Origin: UBA6109 sp964506465
Lineage (GTDB): Bacteria > Desulfobacterota > Syntrophia > Syntrophales > UBA6109
NCBI GenBank assembly: GCA_964506465.1
Contig: CAZDLM010000009.1
Span: forward strand, 1-64,000
Length of the DNA stretch: 64,000 nt
Direction: 5' to 3'
Part shown: positions 41,972-49,789 of the stretch, piece by piece
Layout of the letters: each line of letters begins with the position of its first letter
How positions within the stretch are numbered: the first letter of the stretch is position 1
Translations under genes and position numbers: made by a program
The notes under the pieces: model-generated
The model's database searches: none
The model's input: only the letters and a program-made list of their open reading frames with translations
What the model was told of the DNA's origin: nothing

Positions 41972-42736
41972 ATGACTTACGTTAATGAAATACTTGAAGA
42001 AGTAATAAAAGCATCAAGCAATAGAGATAATACCGGACCATCAGGATTACATTTATTTGATTTGTTAAAAGTTGCTTGTGAAGAAATTGAAAAACTTGAG
42101 GTTATTAATTTCCCGCCAGATAAAAGATTTACATTTACTATGTTAAGGCAACAATACCGAAAGCTTGGCAAAATGGGTTCTTATTCCGGTGATCAATGTG
42201 CAGAATTCATCGCCTTAACAAAAGAAGTTCAGATATTGCTAAAATATTATGGGAATTATGGTTCTGCAGTAATATCAAGAAACTTTGATTTCATAATTGA
42301 TAAAGATTTAAAGTCAATAATTGAAAGAGATTATTTGGAATTTAATAACATTCTAATTCCAGACAACGCATGGAAAAGTGCTGTAGTCTTATCCGGAAGT
42401 ATATTGGAAGCTGTCCTTTATGATGTATTGGAAAATCCAAAATATTATACTAATGCAATGAGTGCTAAGAAAGCTCCAAAAGATAAGAGAGGGGCTGTAA
42501 TTGATCTTAAAACTAAAGAATGGAAGCTTTTTGTGTTAATTGATGTTGCTGAAGAAATTGGCTTGCTTCCTACTGCAAGAGTTAATTCAATTGATCAAAT
42601 ATTAAGAGACTATAGAAATTTTATACATCCTAAAAAGGAGTTACGAGCAAAGTTTCCATGTACTGAAGCAGAAGGATTTCTGGCAAAAGGCGCACTAGAT
42701 TCTGTGATGAATCATTTTGAAAAAGTTGTACCGTAA
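41972..42736 (+). CDS. Cassette 4: HEPN-like protein (AT-rich)
   Basis: 254 residues, helical, from a gene far more AT-rich than its surroundings, a sign of foreign origin. The C-terminal part has SAVVLSGSILEAVLYDVLEN and IDQILRDYRNFIHPKKEL, in which R-D-Y-R-N-F-I-H (R212 or R215 with H219) is the HEPN-type Arg-His pair. The first half (FDLLKVACEEIEKLE, FTFTMLRQQYRKLGKMG) is of unknown type. AAGGA lies eight bases before ATG 41972. A longer ORF start would run through attC site 3. Confidence 0.6.
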   Translation: MTYVNEILEEVIKASSNRDNTGPSGLHLFDLLKVACEEIEKLEVINFPPDKRFTFTMLRQQYRKLGKMGSYSGDQCAEFIALTKEVQILLKYYGNYGSAVISRNFDFIIDKDLKSIIERDYLEFNNILIPDNAWKSAVVLSGSILEAVLYDVLENPKYYTNAMSAKKAPKDKRGAVIDLKTKEWKLFVLIDVAEEIGLLPTARVNSIDQILRDYRNFIHPKKELRAKFPCTEAEGFLAKGALDSVMNHFEKVVP

Positions 42737-42739
42737 TTC

Positions 42740-42852
42740 GTATAACAACTGCTTCAACCTGCCGCGACTATGTCACGATTCTTGCGGTCGCCGCTTTGCT
42801 CCTCGGCAAGAACCGCGTCATGTACGCCTCGCAGGTTAAGCAAATGTTGGCT
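42740..42852 (+). repeat. attC site 4
   Basis: GTATAAC (42740-42746) and GTTGGCT (42846-42852), arms CTGCTTCAACCTGC and GCAGGTTAAGCA. Cores deviate at one position each. Length 113 bp. Confidence 0.75.
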
Positions 42853-42867
42853 GAATGAGATAGGACA

Positions 42868-44013
42868 ATGACAATCATTTCCGCTGATAGCTTGAAGGCT
42901 GACCTAAAACATCAACTCATCTACCTGCATTTGATGAGTTCCTTGAGCACTCAGAAATACAATATCGTCAAGAATCCTGAATTGAAATCGGAATTTGTCG
43001 GCATTAGCGAGAGCATAGACGAAATGGACTACGCCGCTCTGCTCGCAAAAGCCCCGATCATTATGGAAAACCTGAAATCGTTAACGGACTATTTCATCCG
43101 AAAGTACCCTCCAAAAAGGCTGATTTCTGAAATAGCGTCCTCGTTTAACGACTTTTTCAGAGTCGGCGAGAATCTTTTTACCTTCGGCGTGGAGTTAGGG
43201 TGGCTGGATAGCATGATGGACCTCACTGCCAAGGGGTGGCCCGCGGATTTGCCTTACCATACAAGGATCGGTCTTGGCCACCACGCTGGCTATGCCAACA
43301 CGGAAGATGAGTTTCTCCTGAGAGACTCATTCTATGTGTTCCTTAAAGCCGAGGAGACTTATGCGAATCTGCTGAAGTTGAGAGATGCCCTAGGCGAAAA
43401 GACCGAAGTAATGGAATCAAACTTCAACAAGGATTTGTATGACAAGATCAATCTGCTGAAGTTCAATACTTCGACCTATTCGCGCCTGACCATTGTCTCC
43501 TTCTATTCGTTTCTGGAGTCCTTTGTCAACTCCGTCGGTTTTGATTTCTACCTCCGGAACAGGAGTAACCTCACAGACCGCCAATCCGAGATACTGAGAG
43601 GGAAAAAGGAGGATCGTTACCTCCAAATTGCATACAAAATCGAGAAGTTTCCTACTATCATTCGCCCCGACAAGAGGCAGATCATTTTTGTGAAAGACGA
43701 AGGACAGGTCAAAGAACCTTTCAAGACGCTTTTCAGAGACTACAAGGACCTCCGGGATTCCTCTGTGCATTACTCTCCTTCGAAAGTGAGAATATCCCAC
43801 AGCCCCATCGAGTGGGTGACAAAAGCTCGGGAATTCAAAGACCTATCGGTCAAAGCAGCGCAGTTGTTTTGGGAGGCTTGCTATCCCGGGAGAGGAGGTC
43901 CGGACTACTTGGGCGGATTGGACGAGCAGATACACCTTAAGCTGGCTACGAAACGTTTGGAAATCGAGCGAGATATGCAGCGCAGCCAACAAAGCGCTGA
44001 ACCGGACGCTTAA
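42868..44013 (+). CDS. Cassette 5: HEPN-like protein
   Basis: 381 residues, soluble and helical. The middle VSFYSFLESFVNSVGFDFYL and the downstream DYKDLRDSSVHYSP match the two-helix HEPN pattern with R-x(4)-H (R296, H301). No other catalytic motif is seen. The N-terminal half (KPAPIIMENLKSL-like helices, WPADLPYHTRIGLGHHAG) is unfamiliar. Its last codons lie inside attC site 5, which is common for cassette genes. Third HEPN-like gene in a row. Confidence 0.55.
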   Translation: MTIISADSLKADLKHQLIYLHLMSSLSTQKYNIVKNPELKSEFVGISESIDEMDYAALLAKAPIIMENLKSLTDYFIRKYPPKRLISEIASSFNDFFRVGENLFTFGVELGWLDSMMDLTAKGWPADLPYHTRIGLGHHAGYANTEDEFLLRDSFYVFLKAEETYANLLKLRDALGEKTEVMESNFNKDLYDKINLLKFNTSTYSRLTIVSFYSFLESFVNSVGFDFYLRNRSNLTDRQSEILRGKKEDRYLQIAYKIEKFPTIIRPDKRQIIFVKDEGQVKEPFKTLFRDYKDLRDSSVHYSPSKVRISHSPIEWVTKAREFKDLSVKAAQLFWEACYPGRGGPDYLGGLDEQIHLKLATKRLEIERDMQRSQQSAEPDA

Positions 44014-44039
44014 CAGCGCCGGTTAGCTCCGTGTTATGC
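43984..44039 (+). repeat. attC site 5
   Basis: AGCCAAC (43984-43990) and GTTATGC (44033-44039), inner arms AACCGG/CCGGTTAG. Overlaps the 3' end of the cassette 5 gene. Length 56 bp. Confidence 0.75.
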
Positions 44040-44055
44040 GTCGGAGGAGCATTGA

Positions 44056-45186
44056 ATGACAGCCCATGAAGAGCTCTTTCAGCTCATCGAACCGCTTAGC
44101 GCTGCTGCTTCGGCGATTGAGCGAAAAGAAATCTCGCAACCTCTTTCGGCCCTGCGCACAGCAGTCGCAGAAGTTGGTCGTGCATTCTCAGACTCTTGGC
44201 TGGGATATCACTCTCGGGTCTACTACGAAAACTTTCAAACACCCCCGCCTGGGGCACACTTCAGCCAAGAATGGGGGTTAATGGATACGTTTGGGAGCAT
44301 GGGTTCTGTGGGGAGATGGCGCGAATACCCTTTTGATAAAGTGAAGCAACATGTCTTACATCTTGCGGGAAATCCAGATCTCTCCGCAGCACGTGCGGCC
44401 GCCGAAGCAGCCGACGCGGCCTTCAACCATACGAAAGCTGAAATAACCTCAATATTTCAGACAGAGCTTGATGCAGGGGCAGACGCATTCATTCAAAACT
44501 TGAACGAACAGCTGCAGGCACTAGAAGTCCTGTCACCTGCCGAGGTTGCCGACAGGCTTCATCAACGCGGTCAAGTCATGACGCGCGACACTATAGTTCT
44601 CGGTCAAGGCACTCAGCTACCACCACATATCTCAGTAAAGGCGGAACTCCGCGCACTCGAGCATTCTTTCGCGATATGCAAAGAGGCTGCTGACATCGCA
44701 CGAAAGGGCGCATCGCACCTCGAGCGGAAGTCTAGAAGAACAAGCCGCGAATCTAAGATTGGAACCAATGTCTTCATTGGTCACGGTCGGGCAGCAGCAT
44801 GGCGGGAGCTCAAAGACTTCATTCAAGATCGCATCCGCCTACCTTGGGATGAGTTCAATCGCGTTCCGGTAGCTGGTGTAACGAACATTGCCCGCCTATC
44901 AGAAATGCTAGATGCTTCTGCTATCGCATTTCTGGTGATGACTGCGGAAGATGAAATGGCAGACGGTAGCTTGCAGGCCCGGATGAACGTCATCCATGAG
45001 GCTGGTCTCTTTCAGGGTCGATTGGGTTTCAGTCGCGCGATCGTGATGCTAGAAGAAGGATGTGCAGAGTTCAGCAACGTCGCTGGTCTTGGTCAGATCC
45101 GCTTCCCGCGAGGAAACATTGCGGCTGCATTTGAAGAGGTTCGTCGTGTGCTCGAACGTGAAGGCTTAATTGCAGGCGCCGCATAA
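44056..45186 (+). CDS. Cassette 6: TIR-like (PF10137-type) predicted nucleotide-binding protein
   Basis: 376 residues. Residues ~1-235 are helical with no known domain. From about 238 the sequence is a TIR-like predicted nucleotide-binding domain: NVFIGHGRAAAWRELKDFI, then ASAIAFLVMTAEDEMADG, ARMNVIHEAGLFQGRLGFSRAIVMLEEG and RFPRGNI, the order found in PF10137 proteins. Members in CBASS/Pycsar systems act as NADases. No cyclase gene is adjacent, so the N-terminal part must sense infection itself, or the gene is orphan. GGAGGAG lies eight bases before the ATG. Confidence 0.75.
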   Translation: MTAHEELFQLIEPLSAAASAIERKEISQPLSALRTAVAEVGRAFSDSWLGYHSRVYYENFQTPPPGAHFSQEWGLMDTFGSMGSVGRWREYPFDKVKQHVLHLAGNPDLSAARAAAEAADAAFNHTKAEITSIFQTELDAGADAFIQNLNEQLQALEVLSPAEVADRLHQRGQVMTRDTIVLGQGTQLPPHISVKAELRALEHSFAICKEAADIARKGASHLERKSRRTSRESKIGTNVFIGHGRAAAWRELKDFIQDRIRLPWDEFNRVPVAGVTNIARLSEMLDASAIAFLVMTAEDEMADGSLQARMNVIHEAGLFQGRLGFSRAIVMLEEGCAEFSNVAGLGQIRFPRGNIAAAFEEVRRVLEREGLIAGAA

Positions 45187-45240
45187 CTAGAGGCTCGAGC
45201 CGACCGCGTTGCCACGCGGCGGCTCAGCCACACGTTATGA
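45181..45240 (+). repeat. attC site 6
   Basis: GCATAAC (45181-45187), overlapping the cassette 6 stop codon, and GTTATGA (45234-45240). Arms GGCTCGAGCCG and CGGCTCAGCC. Length 60 bp. Confidence 0.8.
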
Positions 45241-45271
45241 TCCCAGTACATCAATGAGGAATGAAATTGAT

Positions 45272-46361
45272 ATGTTAAGAAGGAATGTGCAAGTAATGTA
45301 CGGTAGAGGGCTGGTGCTCATTGCCCTGATGACCTTTTGTACGGCGTTGGGTTGGGCCGGTGAGGTGCCGGGGCCGCTTCCCCGTATCGCCGTCCTGGCC
45401 ATGGGTGGAACCATCGCAGGACAGAGCGCTTCTCCGACAGTGACCACAGAATACAAGCCTGGTGTGTTCGATGTGGGTTTGCTCATCAGCTCGGTCCCGG
45501 GACTCGCACAGGTGGCACGGATTTCGGCAGAGCAGATAGCCAACATCGATAGCGCTAACATCACCAACGGGCATCTGCTGAGACTGGCCCGCAGAATCAA
45601 CACCCTGAGCGCATCAGGCGCGGTGGACGGCATTGTGGTCACCCACGGGACCGATACGCTGGAGGAAACAGCCTACTTCCTGAACCTCGTTGTCGAGACC
45701 GACACTCCCTTGATTCTCACCGGATCGATGCGACCCGCCACGGCGATAAGCGCGGACGGTCCCTTGAATTTGTACAACGCCGTGGTGATAGCGGGGACTC
45801 CGCACGCCCGAGGTCAAGGGGTGCTCGTAGCAGTGAACGAGCGGATCGACGCTGCCCGCGACGTAACCAAGACCCACACGACGAATGTCGACACATTCCG
45901 CTCGCCCGAAACGGGATGCTTGGGCTACGTGAAGGCGGCAAGGCACACCTGCTCAGGATGACCACAAAGCGCCACACAGTGCGTTCGGAGTTCCGGCTCG
46001 GGAATACGGATAAGCTACCGCGGGTGGATATCCTCTACGGTCACGGGAACGACTCGCGGGATCTCGTCGATGCGGCGGTGCGGGCCGGGGCACAGGGGAT
46101 CGTTCTCGCCGGGGCGTTGGGGACGGTGGAATCTTTCCGGCTACCTACGAAGCGCTCAAGGAGGCGCGGGCAAAGGGAGTAATCGTAGTCCGCGCCAGCC
46201 GCGTGGGAAGTGGGGCGGTGGTACCCGTCGAAGACGACCGAAAGGACGGCATGATCAGCGCCAACACGCTCAACCCGCAGAAGGCACGTATCCTGCTGAT
46301 GCTTGCTCTGACCCAGACCAGGGAACTTCGAGAGATCAGGCGGATATTCGAAGAATACTGA
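45272..46361 (+). pseudogene. Cassette 7: type II (secreted) L-asparaginase, two frameshifts
   Basis: A signal peptide (LVLIALMTFCTALGWAG) precedes the type II asparaginase core: LAMGGTIAG (first catalytic Thr), GIVVTHGTDTLEETA (second Thr and Asp), LTGSMRP. The protein continues in a second frame from ~45935 (GGKAHLLRMTTKRHTV, DILYGHGNDSRDLVDAA) and a third from ~46115 (VGDGGIFPATYEALKEA to RRIFEEY). One base appears missing at each of two G/C-rich spots. Either the gene is dead or the assembly has two indel errors; the rest is well conserved, which favours recent damage or error. Confidence 0.8.
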
Positions 46362-46421
46362 ATTCAACCGTCAGGACGCCATAGCTTCAGCAGGACCTGA
46401 ATATTAGGGAGAGAGAATTAG

Positions 46422-46480
46422 CCATAACCAGCAAATCCACCGGACTTGCGTCCCGCGGGCCGGTGATCTGCACGTTATGA
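46422..46480 (+). repeat. attC site 7 (end of array)
   Basis: CCATAAC (46422-46428) and GTTATGA (46474-46480), arms CCACCGGACTTG and GGCCGGTGAT. Length 59 bp. No further attC or cassette is seen downstream. Confidence 0.8.
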
Positions 46481-46801
46481 GCAGAAAAACAAAGAGGAAT
46501 GGCGACACGGAGCATAGGCTAGGCATTCTGAGCAGAAGGCAAAGACTTTAGACGGTGTGGTTACACGGGAGGCACCGCTCTTGCCGGAAGTTTTCCTTAC
46601 CAATCTGGTTTTTTCTCTTACCATGTATTTCATGCAAACCGTTGAGATTCCTCTATTTTTGTCTTGACAAAACGCGGCAAATCCGATTATACAGCGGCGG
46701 TTTTTCTCGTATGCCGTACCAAGGGCGGCCGCGCTGCAACGGGGGCCGCACAGGGCTTCAGCAGAGATTCTCATCGCTCTTCAAAAAGGGGGGAGTGCCG
46801 T
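46481..46801. other. Gene-free gap after the integron, with glc-type promoter
   Basis: 321 bp. An ATG in attC site 7 opens a 24-codon frame (MSRKTKRNGDTEHR...) with no recognisable match, possibly the start of a lost cassette. Otherwise only the promoter at 46665-46693 is seen. Confidence 0.5.
46665..46693 (+). promoter_or_regulatory. Sigma70-type promoter of the FAD-oxidase operon
   Basis: TTGACA (46665-46670), 17-base spacer, TTATAC (46688-46693), leaving a leader of about 100 bases. Confidence 0.65.
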
Positions 46802-48226
46802 ATGATCGGCAAGGCAGGACTCGATCATCTCGCCGTCAGGCTCGGCCGGGAAAACGTCTACACGGAAAAGGAGGACCTTCTGGTTCTGGGATACGACTCG
46901 ACCCCGGAAATGCACTATGTTCCGGACGTCGTCGTCTATCCGAAGTCGCAGGAGGACGTCGTCTTCGCCGTGGACTTCTGCCGGCAGGAGGGGCTCCCCA
47001 TCGTTCCCCGGGGGTCCGGCACCGGACTTTCCGGCGGCAGCGCCCCCGTCCAGGGCGGCATGGTCGTCTGCATGACCCGGATGAACCGCATCCTGGAGAT
47101 CGACGAGGAAAACCTTACGGCAACGGTCGAGCCGGGCGTCATCACCCTCGACCTCTTCAACGCCGTCGCCGCGAAGGGCCTCTTCTATCCCCCCGACCCC
47201 GGTTCCCAGACGATCTCCACGATCGGCGGCAACGTGGCGGAAAACGCCGGCGGCCTGCGCGGCCTCAAATACGGCGTGACGCGCAACTACGTCATGGGGA
47301 TCTCCGGCGTCCTGGCCGACGGCACGTCGATCGCCGCGGGCAACAAATGCGTGAAGGACGTCGCCGGCTATTCCCTGCGCGACATCTTCATCGGCAGCGA
47401 AGGCACGCTCGGAATTCTGACGCAGGTGACCGTGCGCCTCATCAATCCCCCCAAGGCCAAGCGCACGTTCCTCGCCCATTTTCAGGACATCCGCACTGCC
47501 GGACAGGCTGTATCCCGCATCATCGCCTCACGGATCATCCCCTCGACGCTGGAGATCATGGACCGGACGACCATCAACTGCGTGGAGGATTACAAAGCCA
47601 TCGGCCTGCCGCGCGACATGGCGGCTCTCCTGCTCATCGAGGTCGACGGCCATCCGGCCACGGTGGCCGAGGAAGCCGACGGAGTGCGGAAGGTCCTGGA
47701 ATCGGTCCGGGCCGACGCCGTTTACGAAGCCAGGGATGCCGCCGAGGCGGACAGGCTCGCCGCGGCGAGGAGGACCGCTCTTTCCGCCGTCGCCCGCGTC
47801 TCGCCCACGACGATCCTCGAGGATGCAACCGTTCCGAGAAGCTGCCTCTCGGAAACCTTCGCGGAAATCGAACGGCTGAAGGCGAAATACAATGTCAAGG
47901 TCGCGACCTTCGGTCACGCCGGCGACGGGAATCTTCACCCGACCGCCGTTACCGATGAGCGGAATCAAGACGAGCTCCAGCGCGTTCACGCCTTCTTTTC
48001 GGAACTGTACGAGAAGGTCCTGGCCCTGGGCGGAACCGTTTCCGGCGAACACGGCATCGGGCTGGCGAAGAGAGACTACCTCCAGCGGCAGATCGGCCCG
48101 GGCGGCGTCGGCGTCATGCGGCGCATCAAGGTGGCCTTCGATCCGGCGGGCATCATGAATCCCTGCAAGATGTTCCTCGATGAGACGAGCTGCTCCTGTT
48201 CCAAAAAAGGAGGGTCGCATGCCTGA
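46802..48226 (+). CDS. FAD-linked oxidase, GlcD-like (glycolate/D-lactate dehydrogenase subunit)
   Basis: 474 residues. The FAD-binding PCMH domain shows VVVYPKSQEDVVFAVDFC, PRGSGTGLSGGSAP (pyrophosphate loop), GGNVAENAGGLRGLKYGVT and the C-terminal FAD-oxidase domain ends with THE-like FGHAGDGNLHP and SGEHGIGLAKRDYL. It oxidises a 2-hydroxyacid, passing electrons to the Fe-S partner encoded next. AAGGGGGGAG precedes the ATG; the gene overlaps its partner by eight bases, so the subunits are made together. Confidence 0.9.
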   Translation: MIGKAGLDHLAVRLGRENVYTEKEDLLVLGYDSTPEMHYVPDVVVYPKSQEDVVFAVDFCRQEGLPIVPRGSGTGLSGGSAPVQGGMVVCMTRMNRILEIDEENLTATVEPGVITLDLFNAVAAKGLFYPPDPGSQTISTIGGNVAENAGGLRGLKYGVTRNYVMGISGVLADGTSIAAGNKCVKDVAGYSLRDIFIGSEGTLGILTQVTVRLINPPKAKRTFLAHFQDIRTAGQAVSRIIASRIIPSTLEIMDRTTINCVEDYKAIGLPRDMAALLLIEVDGHPATVAEEADGVRKVLESVRADAVYEARDAAEADRLAAARRTALSAVARVSPTTILEDATVPRSCLSETFAEIERLKAKYNVKVATFGHAGDGNLHPTAVTDERNQDELQRVHAFFSELYEKVLALGGTVSGEHGIGLAKRDYLQRQIGPGGVGVMRRIKVAFDPAGIMNPCKMFLDETSCSCSKKGGSHA

Positions 48227-49520
48227 AACCGCCGCGCTGGGGAACTTCGCCCCTGAAGACGCTCCTTCCTACGAGTCCATTCTGCAATGCATGCGCTGCG
48301 GCTTCTGCCTCGCCGTCTGCCCGACCTACGCCCTCACGAATCGTGAGCGGTCCAGCCCACGCGGGCGGGCCGCCCTGGCGCGCGCCGTTGCGGAGGGAAA
48401 GCTGGATTTTTCGAAGGCGGTCAAGGAAGAAGCCTTCTTCTGTCTCGACTGCCGCGCCTGTTCCACCGCCTGCCCGTCCGGCGTGAAGGTCGGGCCGATC
48501 ATGGAATTCTGCCGCAGCCAGTCCCATGTTTTCCACCCGTTGCGCCCCGCCGCCGGAATGCTCCGCACCTTTATCCTGGAGAAGATGCTTCCCTCGCCGG
48601 GGCTCATGGAGACCTCGATGCTGCCGATGCGCCTCTACCAGCGCCTCGGCCTCCAATGGGCCATGCGCAACCTGGGCGCCAACCGCCTCCTTCCGGATGT
48701 CCTCGCCAAGATGGAAGGCATCCTCCCGTCGCTCGAGCGGCCCCTGCGGCAGGTCCTTCCCAACCGAATTCCGGCCCGCGGGGCAAAGCGGGGACGCGTG
48801 GGATTCTTTCTGGGCTGCGCGATGAGCCTGACGTTCCCCGAAGTCTCCCGCCAGACGATCCGCGTCCTCGCGCAACAGGGTTTCGACGTCCTGACTCCGA
48901 AGGAAGTCAAGTGCTGCGGCGCTCCGCATCTGGCCGAGGGGGACCGCAAGACCGCCCGGGAACTCGCCAGGATCAACCTCGATCTCTTTTCCGGGCTCGA
49001 CGTCGACCGGATCGTCACGGACTGCGCCGGCTGCGGCTGCGCGCTCAAGGAATACGAGGAGGTCCTCGACGGCCGGATCGAGCACGGCCGCCTGGCCGCT
49101 TTCCGCGCCAAGGTGCGCGACGTGTCCGAGTTCCTGGCGGAAGCCGGTCTTCGGACGGAGGGATTCAAACCGTTCCCCTCTTCCGTCACCTACCACGAGC
49201 CCTGCCACCTCGCCCACGGTCAGGGCGTTTCGGCACAGCCGCGCCATCTGATCCGTCAGATTCCCGGCATCGATTACCGGGAGATGAAGGAGGCGAACTG
49301 GTGCTGCGGCATGGCGGGCTCCTTCGCCCTGAAGGAACTGGAGGCGAGCCGGAAGATCCTCGACCGGAAGCTCGCCAACGTCCGCGCGACCGGCGCCGAT
49401 ACCCTCGTCACGGCCAATCCGGGCTGCCACCTGCAACTGGCCTGGGGCGTCCGGCAGTCGCGGATGAGGCAGCCCGTGCTGCACATCATGGAACTTCTGG
49501 GCAGGGTGATTCCCGGGTGA
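48219..49520 (+). CDS. Fe-S oxidoreductase, GlcF-like (CCG domain)
   Basis: 433 residues. Two [4Fe-4S] ferredoxin motifs, CMRCGFCLAVCPTY and CLDCRACSTACPSG, occupy residues ~25-95. Two CCG domains follow: VKCCGAPH with DCAGCGC, and EPCHLAHG with WCCGMAGSF. This is the electron-transfer subunit of glycolate or D-lactate oxidase complexes, feeding quinone or a ferredoxin-type acceptor. It overlaps the FAD subunit gene by eight bases, with AAGGAGG as ribosome site. With the OFA-type carrier downstream it suggests 2-hydroxyacid or oxalate-related metabolism. Confidence 0.88.
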   Translation: MPETAALGNFAPEDAPSYESILQCMRCGFCLAVCPTYALTNRERSSPRGRAALARAVAEGKLDFSKAVKEEAFFCLDCRACSTACPSGVKVGPIMEFCRSQSHVFHPLRPAAGMLRTFILEKMLPSPGLMETSMLPMRLYQRLGLQWAMRNLGANRLLPDVLAKMEGILPSLERPLRQVLPNRIPARGAKRGRVGFFLGCAMSLTFPEVSRQTIRVLAQQGFDVLTPKEVKCCGAPHLAEGDRKTARELARINLDLFSGLDVDRIVTDCAGCGCALKEYEEVLDGRIEHGRLAAFRAKVRDVSEFLAEAGLRTEGFKPFPSSVTYHEPCHLAHGQGVSAQPRHLIRQIPGIDYREMKEANWCCGMAGSFALKELEASRKILDRKLANVRATGADTLVTANPGCHLQLAWGVRQSRMRQPVLHIMELLGRVIPG

Positions 49521-49674
49521 AGACGACGGTAAACAAAAAAACCGCGGCCCTCGACACCGTCAAGGTCTGCAGCCGCAAATCCGCCCCTGGTAAAACGTGA
49601 ACGATTGCCGATGGATACCGGACGGGAAATCTTCTAACCCGAAGAAACTCCGTTGAATTTTCAATATATTCCTC

Positions 49675-49703
49675 TTGACAAAGACTTCCATTCCCTCTAT
49701 AGA
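49675..49703 (+). promoter_or_regulatory. Sigma70-type promoter of the OFA transporter gene
   Basis: TTGACA (49675-49680), 17-base spacer, TATAGA (49698-49703), 86 bases before the start codon. Confidence 0.75.
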
Positions 49704-49789
49704 CGCGGCGTCGGGGGATGCTGGGTTCTCAGCGATTCGTCAGCAAGATATTCCGTCTTTCATCAAACAAAAAAGGAGAGGGCATACGT

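Larger units (their letters stand above)
38860..46480. mobile_element. Decayed chromosomal integron: intI remnant plus seven-cassette array
   Basis: A truncated integron-integrase-like reading frame on the minus strand is followed by a gene-free attI-like stretch and seven genes, all on the plus strand. Each gene is followed by a 56-123 bp imperfect palindrome bounded by RYYYAAC-like and GTTRRRY-like core sites. Base composition varies sharply between neighbouring cassettes (41972-42736 is strongly AT-rich). These are the established marks of an integron cassette array. With the integrase broken, the array should be frozen unless an integrase acts in trans. Confidence 0.8.

Noticed and set aside
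46555..47958. 467-codon plus-strand frame
   Set aside because: Arg/Pro/Gly-rich out-of-frame reading of the FAD oxidase gene.
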